From: a virus
Virus record (IMG/VR): IMGVR_UViG_3300032820_000064
Coordinates: 1 to 31,864 of that record
Strand: one strand, 5' to 3'
Length of the DNA: 31,864 nt
Under the pieces are notes generated by a model. It saw only the letters and a list, made by a program, of their open reading frames with translations. It did not search any database and had not been told where the DNA came from. Shown here one piece after another: positions 1-6,386 of this stretch (its first letter is position 1; every line of letters begins with the position of its first letter). The position numbers were made by a program, and so were the translations under genes.

Positions 1-442
1 AGTCCGGGTTCCATTTGTGTCCGTCGCACAGAAAGGCGCACAAGTCAACTAATGCGTCCATCTGAGCCTCGGGCACATCCTCACCCAAACCATCATTAAT
101 AATTGATACCCCAATGAAGCGGGAGTTAGCACTGATCTTTCCTGGTTTCGATGCGTCACCCAAAACAGGAAGGTTTTTCTGTGTTCTTGTTAATACTGTT
201 TGTAAACCACGGCCAGCGTGATTAGCTTTCACGTTCTCAGCAGTCAACTTGACAATGGTACCATCACGTTTTATGAGGTAGTTATATAAAGGTCCAGGCA
301 CCTTGTTGACGCCACGAATACATAGGGCGACCACGTTGTCGGGGTCAGCGTTACGATTAGAGGCGGTGTGGTGTACGACTATTCCGAAGGGTTTTAGTGG
401 CCGACCGGTATTAACTTTGCCGGGTGCGTCTACGAGTTCCAT
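1..442 (-). CDS. Endolysin: N-acetylmuramoyl-L-alanine amidase (Amidase_2), 3' part cut by window edge
   Basis: The frame is open from an ATG at 442 to the left edge (147 codons, no stop). It reads like an Amidase_2/PGRP-fold zinc amidase, which cleaves the bond between muramic acid and the L-alanine of the peptide stem to lyse the host. Visible family marks are GIVVHHTAS at residues 20-28, whose first His is normally a zinc ligand, a YNYLIKRDGTI strand pair around residues 54-64, the NHAG motif near residue 75, and the FIGVSIIND strand near residue 110. The second His and the Cys/Asp zinc ligand would lie beyond the edge. The start overlaps the TGA of the preceding gene by one base (TGATG), so it is the last gene seen in the late transcript. 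No signal peptide is present, so it would depend on a holin. Confidence 0.88.
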   Translation of the reverse strand, partial: MELVDAPGKVNTGRPLKPFGIVVHHTASNRNADPDNVVALCIRGVNKVPGPLYNYLIKRDGTIVKLTAENVKANHAGRGLQTVLTRTQKNLPVLGDASKPGKISANSRFIGVSIINDGLGEDVPEAQMDALVDLCAFLCDGHKWNPD

Positions 443-843
443 CAAAATGGAGGGTTATCGGCAATCAAAACCCAAGTAAGAGAATCTTCATCCCAACGGT
501 AAGGAGACTGCTCCATATCAGGATGGTCTGGCCCCAAAATGCCCGGTAACTTATCGGTCCACGATCCTTCAGGCATTGGAGTAGGTGGCTGCCACTCGTA
601 GTTATCGTCAAGGGACCACGATGGGAATGGCTGAGAGCTAATAAAAACATCGGCTGAAGAATCGTAGCTGTACCCGATGCCGGGGAACTGTTTGCGAATG
701 TTGTGGTTGTAAGAACACTGAACCCATGTCCCCCCTAGACCGCAGTCATTGGCGAGAAACTCTTGCCCTCGGTGTTCTTGTTCGTTAGCAACAACCAGTA
801 TTTCTTCAACGATTCCGTTTTCGATCTTTGCGAAGTGAGCCAT
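442..843 (-). CDS. Conserved marine-phage virion or fibre-associated protein, 133 aa
   Basis: It begins MAHFAKIENGIVEEILVV and continues with the pattern GTWVQCSYN, then IRKQFPGIGYSYD, then PFPSWSLDD and W-rich short repeats to the end. This is the layout of a small protein found repeatedly beside fibre genes in cyanophages and other marine tailed phages. Its precise role is not established; a fibre-associated or assembly role is my inference from position. It lies between the glycine-rich adhesin and the amidase, two bases after the adhesin stop, and its stop overlaps the amidase start by one base. There is no membrane segment or signal peptide. Recognition rests on the N-terminal and central motifs only. 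Confidence 0.7.
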   Translation of the reverse strand: MAHFAKIENGIVEEILVVANEQEHRGQEFLANDCGLGGTWVQCSYNHNIRKQFPGIGYSYDSSADVFISSQPFPSWSLDDNYEWQPPTPMPEGSWTDKLPGILGPDHPDMEQSPYRWDEDSLTWVLIADNPPF

Positions 844-845
844 GA

Positions 846-1676
846 TTATGCTGCCACTCTAAACACGATGCAACCGGAGCCACCGGCAGCAAGAGTTGGG
901 CCTCTCCTAGCTCCACCACCACCGCCAGTATTAGCTACCCCTGCATCACGGCTACTACCAGCACCACCAAACAAATAGCCGTGGTCTGTGTCGTAATAAC
1001 CGCCTCCCCCTCCTCTGGCAACACTGTCATACCAAGTGTCGCCACTCCCTCCCCACCACGCACCGTCGGCTCCTGGGTTACTCCCCATTTCAGTAGCGCC
1101 GCCACCACCGGAAGCTACCGTAACACTCGAATTGTTGGAGCCATAGCCTTCAACTGGGGTGTAGCCACCCTCGTTGCCAGCCGCACCGCTAGAGTTCCAG
1201 CTATTTTGCCAATAAGCGGCACCACCAGCAGAACCCCCCGTCGCAGCGGAAGGAGCAAACGACCAAGCACCATCACCGCCGCCGGTAGCAGTAAGAGTTG
1301 ACCACCCAGAACCAGTGGCTTGGGCGATAGAACTATTCACTCCCTTACTGCCACGGGCATCGGAAGCGCCTCCGGCACCACCAGCACCAACAGTGCAGGT
1401 ATAAGTGCCCTCGTATATCGTTATCGCATCTTTAGTGCGGTAACCACCGGCACCACCAGCAGAAGTTCCAGTATAACCCCATTGGCCTCCGCCGCCTCCG
1501 CCACCAGCAACCAGCAAAAGATCAACCTCGCCTTCACCAGTAACAGTCAGAATGGCAGTCGTGTTAAAGGTGTAATAGTTGTAGCCACCAGATGACGATT
1601 CTGTACCACCAGATAATTCCACACCGCCTGCTCCAGCGGCACCCAGCAACGCAGCTTTTTCAACCCCGAAAGGCAT
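846..1676 (-). CDS. Glycine-rich fibre-tip adhesin, 276 aa
   Basis: The N-terminus is a short Ala/Gly stretch, followed by a beta-rich segment (about residues 25-60). The bulk (about 65-270) is dominated by long glycine runs alternating with short aromatic or Ser/Asn stretches, ending GGSGCIVFRVAA. The entry point LLLVAGGGGGG and the GSGCIVFRV end are typical of glycine-rich domains on phage fibres, where polyglycine-II sheets present variable receptor-binding loops (known for gp38-type adhesins). I chose the ATG at 1676 because it overlaps the stop of the 232-residue gene (TAATG) and has an AGGA box upstream. A longer frame from 1712 would overlap that gene by 37 nt. The likely role is host recognition. 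The opposite strand is open for long stretches only because of GC-rich glycine codons. Confidence 0.72.
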   Translation of the reverse strand: MPFGVEKAALLGAAGAGGVELSGGTESSSGGYNYYTFNTTAILTVTGEGEVDLLLVAGGGGGGGQWGYTGTSAGGAGGYRTKDAITIYEGTYTCTVGAGGAGGASDARGSKGVNSSIAQATGSGWSTLTATGGGDGAWSFAPSAATGGSAGGAAYWQNSWNSSGAAGNEGGYTPVEGYGSNNSSVTVASGGGGATEMGSNPGADGAWWGGSGDTWYDSVARGGGGGYYDTDHGYLFGGAGSSRDAGVANTGGGGGARRGPTLAAGGSGCIVFRVAA

Positions 1677-2374
1677 TAGGTCATATCCTGCCCAGCGACA
1701 AACCCATACCAAGTAGGTGTAGCGCCGCCATCAATGGTCATAAACGTAAGAATATCTATGTCGGCAGCCCCCGTACTTAATGTCGGTGCAGTACCGCCAG
1801 CCCATTTCACGAGAGTAGTAGCACCACTCACCTGAAATACTCCAGCACGAGAACCGGAACCGTCCTGAGTTAAAATCAGGGTAAGGCTCGTACCGGCTTG
1901 AAGACCCGCAGCGGCAGGTAACGCAAAGGTCACCGTCGCAGAGTTCAACGTATGTGTTTGGACGTTGCCGTCAGTTTCATCAATCGCTGGTGCAGCGCCA
2001 GTGTCTCCACCGGCGTACACGGTTTCGGAATAATCCTTGTGAGTGACCGCCGACATCACTTGGTCGGCACCGGTAACAGCACCAGACAAAGTGGCTCCTG
2101 CAAGGGTCATTGACGTAAGCGTCGAACCCCACGCAGTAGTCGAAGCACCAGACCCTACAAGAACCTGATTCGCCGCAGCGTTAGAGTCAGTAATACCCAG
2201 TTTCGTCTGTAATGCCACAATCGCCAACGAACCGTTGCTGTGCAACAGATCGTGTTCGACGTTGGTTGCATCCAAATCCGTTGACGAACCCGGTTGAGGA
2301 AACTCAATCGTTACGCCGGGTGAAGCGCTCGTGTCGTCAAGGGTGGTGGGATAACCCGAGGTGGGGATCGCCAT
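1676..2374 (-). CDS. Fibre or receptor-binding structural protein, 232 aa
   Basis: The first 60 residues contain an FPQPGSSTDLD segment and the phrase TNVEHDLLHSNGSLAIVALQ, which is typical of the N-terminal attachment region of phage fibre proteins that precede a repetitive shaft. The middle is Ala/Ser/Thr/Gly-rich (about 75-110), and the C-terminal half is beta-rich (about 125-225), ending in WYGFVAGQDMT. It sits directly upstream of the glycine-rich adhesin and is coupled to it by a one-base stop/start overlap. It probably forms the shaft or adaptor on which the adhesin sits, but that is inference. No catalytic motif is visible. Confidence 0.55.
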   Translation of the reverse strand: MAIPTSGYPTTLDDTSASPGVTIEFPQPGSSTDLDATNVEHDLLHSNGSLAIVALQTKLGITDSNAAANQVLVGSGASTTAWGSTLTSMTLAGATLSGAVTGADQVMSAVTHKDYSETVYAGGDTGAAPAIDETDGNVQTHTLNSATVTFALPAAAGLQAGTSLTLILTQDGSGSRAGVFQVSGATTLVKWAGGTAPTLSTGAADIDILTFMTIDGGATPTWYGFVAGQDMT

Positions 2375-2383
2375 TATTTACTC

Positions 2384-2827
2384 CTACGGGGTGAGGTCAA
2401 GCGTAAAGATTCCGCTTGCATTCCAAGTAATTTTGAACGTACCAGAGGTGGTAGAGAAATCTCCACCGAAGTCAATAGCACAAATCAGAGGATCGTTAGT
2501 CAACGAATCATCATAAATAGCGGCGTAACGGGCACTCGTAATCGTGCTCGAAGTCCACTCGACATCCGCTGCGTCCCAAGTAATCGTACCGGCACTCGTA
2601 GCGAACGTGATAGAAGTCAACGACTCCCCACCAGCGCTATACCCGGCACCAGACACCTCGTTAGTCACATCAGACTTAATCGAATGGGTGCTGTAGTTCG
2701 GTGTCCACGAAGCTGTCGTCAACATGCATTTGAAACGATCAGCAGTCGTGTCATTAAAATCGATATTAAAGTTGGCTGTCTGCTCCAAGTTGTATTCCAT
2801 TGGCAGACAGAAAAGGCCACTAGCCAT
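2384..2827 (-). CDS. Conserved phage structural protein, 147 aa
   Basis: A compact, beta-rich protein without lysine-rich or membrane regions. The sections YAAIYDDSLTNDPLICAIDFG (near residues 103-123) and GTFKITWNASGIFTLDL at the end resemble a conserved family of small virion proteins encoded beside capsid or fibre genes in many phages, where the exact position in the particle is uncertain. A GGAGGG ribosome-binding site lies just before its ATG, inside the end of the tiny upstream gene. It stops 10 nt before the fibre gene and is probably part of the same late transcript. A head-tail or fibre-base location is inference. Confidence 0.6.
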   Translation of the reverse strand: MASGLFCLPMEYNLEQTANFNIDFNDTTADRFKCMLTTASWTPNYSTHSIKSDVTNEVSGAGYSAGGESLTSITFATSAGTITWDAADVEWTSSTITSARYAAIYDDSLTNDPLICAIDFGGDFSTTSGTFKITWNASGIFTLDLTP

Positions 2828-2900
2828 TCTTCGACCCTCCGATACCAGTAATGGTCTTAGGCCGAATGTTTACATCAGCGTTTGGCTTTGGTTCTGACAT
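2820..2900 (-). CDS. Tiny coupled protein, 26 aa
   Basis: A 26-codon frame starting at an ATG preceded by GAGGAAG. It begins inside the end of the 34-residue gene in another frame and runs eight bases into the 147-residue gene. The product is polar, with Lys/Pro at the start and KTITGIGGSKNG at the end. Its stop lies beside the Shine-Dalgarno of the 147-residue gene, so translation of it would deliver ribosomes to that start. No function is recognised. It could be a leader peptide whose only role is translational coupling. Confidence 0.45.
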   Translation of the reverse strand: MSEPKPNADVNIRPKTITGIGGSKNG

Positions 2901-2979
2901 TCTTTTTCTTCCTCGCTACAGCAGCGGCCTTTTTACCTTTAGCGGTATAAGGGTAATGTTTTCCTTTTACGACTGGCAT
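2875..2979 (-). CDS. Small basic protein, 34 aa, of a widespread phage type
   Basis: The frame encodes MPVVKGKHYPYTAKGKKAAA followed by an Arg/Lys-rich tail, about 40 percent basic residues. Short proteins with a KxYPYTxxGKKAA core followed by Lys/Arg are common in the capsid or head region of tailed phages, but their role is not known to me; nucleic-acid binding is plausible from charge. It lies about 80 nt after the capsid stop and directly downstream of a strong hairpin. No good Shine-Dalgarno is seen. Recognition depends on the short core motif. Confidence 0.6.
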   Translation of the reverse strand: MPVVKGKHYPYTAKGKKAAAVARKKKNVRTKAKR

Positions 2980-3004
2980 AAGTCAAATAGTAGCAGAGAG
3001 AAGC

Positions 3005-3040
3005 GGGGGAGCCAGGGAAAGGGGAAAACCTGACCCCCCC
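3005..3040 (-). terminator. Post-capsid hairpin (attenuator or partial terminator)
   Basis: In the leftward transcript, 3040-3029 pairs with 3016-3005 in a continuous 12-bp stem with two G-U wobbles and a 12-nt loop. It lies about 20 nt after the capsid stop. What follows is a CU-rich rather than a pure U tract, so partial termination or 3'-end protection of the capsid mRNA is more likely than full termination. The wobbles fit only the leftward RNA, which agrees with the direction of the genes. Confidence 0.5.
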
Positions 3041-3062
3041 ACGCCTCAGATTGCAACAACTA

Positions 3063-4052
3063 TCAGGTGTTATCACCGATAGATGAGGATGACTCAATAC
3101 GTTGCATACATGCCTGCCGGAAAATACCCCATCCAGCAAGGTGATACCAGCCCACAGGGTTGAACCGACGCAGAGTATCAGTCACAGGACCGAATACGAT
3201 GCTTGGTTGCTCGCCAAAGCCTGGTGCACGGCTGAAAGCCTTTGCCAGAGCTTGACGACCACAAACAATGGTCTGGTAAACGTTGGTTGTACTGGTAGCA
3301 CCAGCATCATCCAATATGGGAGCCCGAGGGTTCTCAATATAGTTGATACCGTTGAACGTGCCGATCGAGCCTGCACGAACTGGTGCACCGTCTTGGTACA
3401 ACTGGTATTGGATAACGTCAGTTACCGCTGTTTCTCCACGAAGGTCATAGGAAACATCCGGGTGGATGATTGCCATATAGTTTCCGTTTTCCCAGCCGGG
3501 AGCGGAGTCGCCACGGAGTGAAGCTACTGCTTGACGGCCTTCCTGAGCGCCAAATGTTGCGGCGTCAGAAATACCGACACGGGACGTTGGGCGTGAGCCC
3601 GCTGATCCCTGAGCATAAATGACGTTAGTGCCAGCCATAATCACATTAGAAACAACTTTGTCGAGCGAATCGACCATGTTGTAACCAATAATGTTGGCGG
3701 CATCGGCATCAACATTCAAGAATGAAGTGCCTCGGATCAAAGCAGTCGTGATGACTGAGCTACCATACTCAGCCAAAGCAACATCTACTTTGGAGTCGGA
3801 GAGAGCAACAGGTGTAACGTCTGTCGCCTCAGTAAGTGTTCCGGTAACCTGAGCCATATTCGGATAGAACGTGAATTGCACAGTTGCCGCATTATGGCTC
3901 TGTGCAGTCGAACGAACATCCGCAACCATCTCATAGAGAGGTTGTGAACGTAAGGCAAAATAGGCGATCTGTTCGAACGCCGTAGTTACCTGGTTCGTTA
4001 ATTGACCAGTCCCGGTTGGGTTAGTTAAGGATAGAGGTGGTGTATAAGCCAC
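3063..4052 (-). CDS. Major capsid protein, N4-gp56/P22-coat-like family, 329 aa
   Basis: The N-terminal part has an aromatic-rich helix (FEQIAYFALRSQPLYEMVAD, about residues 27-46), a beta segment VQFTFYPNM with a following TLTEATDVTP loop near residues 60-85, and LAEYGSSVITTALIR (about 93-107), the arrangement of N4-gp56-type major capsid proteins with an HK97 fold. The length (329) is near the family norm. The start is a GTG with an AGGAC box six bases upstream. It directly follows the scaffold-like gene, the usual phage order. The pair has its own promoter candidate at 4669-4698, which fits the need for high expression of the shell protein. Confidence 0.85.
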   Translation of the reverse strand: MAYTPPLSLTNPTGTGQLTNQVTTAFEQIAYFALRSQPLYEMVADVRSTAQSHNAATVQFTFYPNMAQVTGTLTEATDVTPVALSDSKVDVALAEYGSSVITTALIRGTSFLNVDADAANIIGYNMVDSLDKVVSNVIMAGTNVIYAQGSAGSRPTSRVGISDAATFGAQEGRQAVASLRGDSAPGWENGNYMAIIHPDVSYDLRGETAVTDVIQYQLYQDGAPVRAGSIGTFNGINYIENPRAPILDDAGATSTTNVYQTIVCGRQALAKAFSRAPGFGEQPSIVFGPVTDTLRRFNPVGWYHLAGWGIFRQACMQRIESSSSIGDNT

Positions 4053-4093
4053 AGTGAGTCCTATGGTTAGGACTCCAACGACTTAGCGAACGG

Positions 4094-4573
4094 TCAGGTA
4101 GCTGCGCCCCACAAGATACCATTCGACTCTAGCAACTCCCGAAGTTCATCTTCATTGTTTGTTGCTTTAATTTGTGAGTCTAAATCAGGTGGTAACACCG
4201 GATCTCCACCTTCACCCGCAATTTGTATTCGCTGCTCCGTACTCAACATATCGTTAAATTCAGAAGATTGAGCCATCTGGGGTGAATCAACACCTAAGAA
4301 CCCTGCCGCCGTAGCTTCCTGACGGATAGCTTCAGCATCGAGTTCACCTTCATAGCCCTTCACGAAATACTTGACACGTGCGTCATCAGGATCAAGTCCT
4401 GCTGAGCGAAACGTATCACGACGTTCATAACTAGAAGCCCGATCTTCGGCATCTGAAGCTCTCGCCTCAGCGTCCTTCAAACGAGTTTCCATTTCACGTC
4501 GCCAGTTGGGTTTCGATTCGGTTGAACTGCCAGAACCAGTTTCACTGTTGCCAGTGGAGTCGGAATCTGTCAT
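4094..4573 (-). CDS. Capsid scaffold-like protein, 159 aa
   Basis: An acidic, helical protein with a Ser/Thr/Gly/Glu-rich disordered N-terminus (1-22), a predicted coiled coil at about 25-53 (METRLKDAEARASDAEDR), a central region with DPDDARVKYFVKGYEGE, and a C-terminal acidic helix ending ELLESNGILWGAAT. This composition and its position immediately before the major capsid gene match phage scaffolding proteins, which guide procapsid assembly and are then expelled. Sequence identity to known scaffolds is not something I can show. AGGTGAG lies eight bases before the ATG. It is the first gene after the ferredoxin interruption and probably the first of a separate transcript. Confidence 0.68.
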   Translation of the reverse strand: MTDSDSTGNSETGSGSSTESKPNWRREMETRLKDAEARASDAEDRASSYERRDTFRSAGLDPDDARVKYFVKGYEGELDAEAIRQEATAAGFLGVDSPQMAQSSEFNDMLSTEQRIQIAGEGGDPVLPPDLDSQIKATNNEDELRELLESNGILWGAAT

Positions 4574-4668
4574 ATGTCACTCACCTGTCTAAACGCATCC
4601 TCAGCGGTGGTACCTCGGATGGGGGGTTGTTGAATAGCTCGCCTACCTAAGGGCCAGGCAACACAACT

Positions 4669-4698
4669 AATGTACCTACCGCAGTAGGGTTACGTCAA
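4669..4698 (-). promoter_or_regulatory. Leftward promoter candidate for scaffold and capsid genes
   Basis: On the minus strand TTGACG (4698-4693) is followed after 18 bp by TACATT (4674-4669), a good -35 and a fair -10. It would start transcription about 90 nt before the scaffold ATG and give the capsid genes their own transcript. It overlaps the region just upstream of the rightward ferredoxin promoter. Only sequence match supports it. Confidence 0.45.
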
Positions 4699-4714
4699 GT
4701 ACCAATGAAACCAG

Positions 4715-4723
4715 TGGTATCTT
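4715..4723 (+). promoter_or_regulatory. Extended -10 promoter candidate for the ferredoxin gene, leaderless
   Basis: TGGTATCTT is an extended -10 (TGnTAnnnT) ending seven bases before the ferredoxin ATG. There is no Shine-Dalgarno between them. The spacing would put the first transcribed base at or next to the A of the ATG, giving a leaderless mRNA, which is common in actinobacteria. No convincing -35 is present. Confidence 0.4.
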
Positions 4724-4730
4724 TCGTACT

Positions 4731-4997
4731 ATGAAAGTTTGGATTGACCAAGATTTATGCACAGGCGATGGTATCTGCGTAGAGATCTGCCCGTCAGTGT
4801 TTGACATGCACGCCGACGGTTTGGCTTATGTAAAAGAGCCCGACTGGCCGAACCTCTACGGCCCAAAGGGTTCTCCCAAAGGTGAACCCATCCATAAGAT
4901 GAGTGAAGGCATGGCTACAGTCCCCGACGAAGACATTGATGCGTTAATCGAAGCAGCCGAGGAATGCCCTGGGGAGTGCATCTTCATTGAGCCCTGA
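4731..4997 (+). CDS. Single-cluster ferredoxin, 88 aa (auxiliary metabolic gene)
   Basis: A small acidic electron carrier. Cys10-x2-Asp13-x2-Cys16-x3-Cys20-Pro near the N-terminus and Cys79-Pro near the C-terminus define one Fe-S cluster. The same spacing, with Asp as the second ligand position, occurs in Pyrococcus furiosus ferredoxin, where the cluster can switch between 3Fe-4S and 4Fe-4S forms. Related proteins in actinobacteria serve cytochromes P450 and other oxidoreductases. Cys20 and an extra Cys83 are also present, and there is a roughly 30-residue insertion (about 34-68) between the two motifs compared with the shortest relatives. It is the only rightward gene within the late block, so it probably has its own promoter. 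No redox partner is encoded nearby, so it presumably feeds a host enzyme. Its 3' end overlaps the opposing zinc-ribbon gene by 54 bp. Confidence 0.9.
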   Translation: MKVWIDQDLCTGDGICVEICPSVFDMHADGLAYVKEPDWPNLYGPKGSPKGEPIHKMSEGMATVPDEDIDALIEAAEECPGECIFIEP

Positions 4998-5153
4998 AGG
5001 AATAGACGAATCTTTGTGCCCACAATGCGGACAGATAGAGTTCTGCCGCATATATAACGGTAGTGTCATCTCCTCCGACGCATAAGACCACCAGTTCTTA
5101 CACTCAGCACACGAGAAATGGTAGATCTGTTCAACCGTGTATCTATGTGACAC
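4944..5153 (-). CDS. Small zinc-ribbon protein, 69 aa
   Basis: It carries two metal-binding knuckles, C15-x2-C18 in FSCAECKNWWSYA and C41-x2-C44 in ICPHCGHK, with the aromatic patch between them usual for phage zinc ribbons. It starts with GTG three bases after the stop of the 409-residue gene, with no strong ribosome-binding site, so coupled translation is likely. The last 17 or so residues are read from the strand opposite the ferredoxin 3' end. The role is unknown. A small transcription- or packaging-related regulator is possible, but nothing in the sequence decides this. Confidence 0.65.
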   Translation of the reverse strand: MSHRYTVEQIYHFSCAECKNWWSYASEEMTLPLYMRQNSICPHCGHKDSSIPSGLNEDALPRAFLGCFD

Positions 5154-5156
5154 TAA

Positions 5157-6386
5157 CTAGGTCGCTCGTCCGAATCCGGTAAGCCCTTCACGAGTTGCCA
5201 ACAACCCTGAGTCACCTGAGAATTGTGCCGCTCTGCCTTGCTGCGTGCGACGAACCCGACTCGAATCAGCCGCAGTTGTCCCGAATGCGGCACCTCCTAA
5301 CACATCCCCGGAAAGACCGCCGCTATAAAGAAGACTAGTTGTTAATCCTTGGAGCGGTGAAAGTCTTGCAGCTACTTCACGCTGCTGAACATTCATGCGT
5401 TGCAGATCTTCGGAAAGCTCCTGAGAAAATGTTTGGGTTGGTCCAAGAGTAATTTGGGATTGGGCAGCTAATCCTGCTGCACCGAACTCTCGTCGAGCAT
5501 CAACAATATTTTTGGTGAGTTCAGGATTTAAGAAACTTGAAACAATATCGCCCTGACCAAAGCCGTAACGTGAACGCAACAAAGCGATGGTTTCGTCATT
5601 AGCACTATTGGCAGCTTCTTCAGCAATTCCTACACGATCTCGCCACTCGGCTAAAGAAACGTCGCCACCGATAAGGGCGGTAACACCATCTTCTGCCATA
5701 GTACGTGCATCACCGGCAAGGAAGTCTGCTTCGATTCCGGCTCGACTGGCGATTTGTAGAATGCCACGTTCGAAATCTAAATATTCTCCTTCAGATATCT
5801 CACGAAATCCAGCGTTTCGTCGTGCTTGCATCGCAGGGAAACGCCCATCATAAACTTTTCGGACCGTCGGATCAGCACCATAGCGAAGTTCGACAAGCAT
5901 GGCATCGCTGCTCATACCTGATTCTGCCCATCCCATAGCAATACTTGTCAGTTCCCCTAACCCAAATTTCTTAAGAAAACCTTCAATGATTGCTTTAGCG
6001 CCACGAATGTTCTCGTCACGTTTCCATCGTTCCCACTTATCGTACGGGCTTTCATCATCGCCTGGAAGTTTGTCGATAGGAAGAATGGGTTCACCGGAAA
6101 TATATGAATGGGGGATACCTCCTGGTGCCCCTCCAGGTACATCTGTTCTCCAATAACCGGCACCGAGTTCAGGATTTTCTTCGGTAGAAATCGGCTCGAC
6201 CCAGCCTTGCCCCGAAATCCATCGACGCACATTAGGGACAAAGGTCTGTCCAGCTTCTACGCCTCGTTCAGGAGTCCAACCAATAGCTGCTTTAGCCGCA
6301 GCCCGCTCATCCTTGGAACCTTCCCTACGGGAAATCAGATTCCCTTCAGCATCGACATCAAAAATGTCGTCAGGCATCATAACCAT
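5157..6386 (-). CDS. Virion-block protein of unknown function, 409 aa
   Basis: A mostly helical, acidic protein. Its N-terminal 130 residues are rich in Gly/Pro/Trp (WISGQGWVEP, GAGYWRTDVPGG), the middle (about 140-300) is helical, and the C-terminus is Gly/Ser/Arg-rich and likely flexible. No catalytic motif, membrane segment or signal peptide is visible. It is coupled to the lysozyme-domain protein by a TAATG overlap and lies in the run of large virion proteins between portal and scaffold, which suggests an internal or tail-complex protein. It was not recognised as a named family. Confidence 0.6.
   Translation of the reverse strand: MVMMPDDIFDVDAEGNLISRREGSKDERAAAKAAIGWTPERGVEAGQTFVPNVRRWISGQGWVEPISTEENPELGAGYWRTDVPGGAPGGIPHSYISGEPILPIDKLPGDDESPYDKWERWKRDENIRGAKAIIEGFLKKFGLGELTSIAMGWAESGMSSDAMLVELRYGADPTVRKVYDGRFPAMQARRNAGFREISEGEYLDFERGILQIASRAGIEADFLAGDARTMAEDGVTALIGGDVSLAEWRDRVGIAEEAANSANDETIALLRSRYGFGQGDIVSSFLNPELTKNIVDARREFGAAGLAAQSQITLGPTQTFSQELSEDLQRMNVQQREVAARLSPLQGLTTSLLYSGGLSGDVLGGAAFGTTAADSSRVRRTQQGRAAQFSGDSGLLATREGLTGFGRAT

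Noticed and set aside
763-1780. Several rightward frames opposite the fibre genes
   Set aside because: They are complementary shadows of glycine/alanine-rich codons, with Pro/Ser/Thr-rich products and no plausible starts.
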